The notes under the pieces are model-generated. The model saw only the letters and a program-made list of their open reading frames with translations, did not search any database and was not told the DNA's origin. A stretch of 5,307 bases of DNA, from NCBI GenBank assembly GCA_003552485.1, contig PUMX01000151.1:1-5307 (forward strand), read 5' to 3'. Made by a program: the position numbers and the translations under genes. Shown in pieces: positions 5,119 to 5,307 of the stretch; the stretch's first letter is position 1, and each line of letters opens with the position of its first letter. Origin of the DNA: Candidatus Hydrogenedentota bacterium. Lineage in GTDB: Bacteria; Hydrogenedentota; Hydrogenedentia; Hydrogenedentales; SLHB01.

Positions 5119-5307
5119 TCAGTCAATGAAGAACGCTTGCGAATAGAAGACCGCGTCGTCAACCGTGACTTCGAATCGCAGCATCGCATCTTCCATCTCG
5201 GAATAATCGATGGACTCGCCCTCGTGGCGCGCCTCGCCATCCTCGATCCAGACGACCCCGTCGTGATTCTCGATGTCCAGCGAGATCACCTTCGCTTCCT
5301 CATCAAC
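5119..5307 (-). CDS. Hypothetical protein, 3' end only (runs off the window)
   Basis: On the - strand a frame is open from the right edge of the window to a TGA at 5119-5121, giving the last 62 residues of a protein whose start lies outside. I do not recognise it. The piece is strongly acidic (19 Asp/Glu against 3 Lys/Arg) and contains alternating hydrophobic stretches that look like beta strands, such as KVISLDI, GVVWIED and LRFEVTV, ending in DDAVFYSQAFFID. No membrane segment, cysteine motif or known signature is visible. Codon choice (GAG, GTC, GAC, ATC, CTG) resembles real genes of this genome, and the stop lies just before the shared hairpin. Both points support a true gene over a chance frame. 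The competing - strand frame at 4908-5240 overlaps metK and is a shadow. Confidence 0.7.
   Translation of the reverse strand, partial: VDEEAKVISLDIENHDGVVWIEDGEARHEGESIDYSEMEDAMLRFEVTVDDAVFYSQAFFID

Noticed and set aside
1..5307. CRISPR array, insertion sequence, prophage or defence genes
   Set aside because: No direct repeat series, transposase, integrase or terminal inverted repeats are visible; the window is almost wholly filled by housekeeping genes.

Overview
The window is a bacterial chromosomal segment carrying a translation and transcription housekeeping cluster. The sequence is GC-rich, and all seven complete protein genes and one tRNA gene lie on the + strand. The order is tuf (EF-Tu), rpmG (L33), tRNA-Trp(CCA), secE, nusG, rplK (L11), rplA (L1) and metK (S-adenosylmethionine synthetase). 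A strong 15-bp hairpin follows metK. Beyond it, the 3' end of a convergent, unrecognised gene runs off the right edge on the - strand.

The part from tuf to rplA matches the widespread bacterial order tuf-(rpmG)-(trnW)-secE-nusG-rplK-rplA, with short gaps (14 to 75 nt) that suggest co-transcription and tRNA processing out of the message. In most bacteria rplJ-rplL-rpoB-rpoC would come next. Here metK follows after 57 nt, so the L10/L12/RNA polymerase part is elsewhere in the genome. Together these genes supply aa-tRNA delivery (EF-Tu), the L1 stalk and L11 GTPase-associated region, a small 50S protein (L33), the Trp decoder, the SecE translocon subunit, the NusG elongation factor, and the methyl donor used among other things to methylate L11.

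The taxon cannot be fixed from the sequence alone. The GC-rich composition, the NusG acidic extension, the partly degenerate zinc motif of L33 and the broken rplA/rplJ junction would fit a PVC-related or Hydrogenedentota-like lineage, but that is a low-confidence inference.

I see no undescribed defence, mobile or biosynthetic system here. The points worth a second look are small: the rplA-metK synteny break, an L33 with Cys-Cys-Cys-Asp in place of the four-Cys zinc motif, EF-Tu with Gly-Ala-Val-Gln-Gln-Gly in place of the conserved GRxERG segment, strongly different leucine codon use in tuf, a ~79-residue acidic extension on NusG, a folded rplK-rplA spacer next to the rplA Shine-Dalgarno sequence, and the unidentified convergent gene. 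No gene-free stretch exceeds 300 bases.
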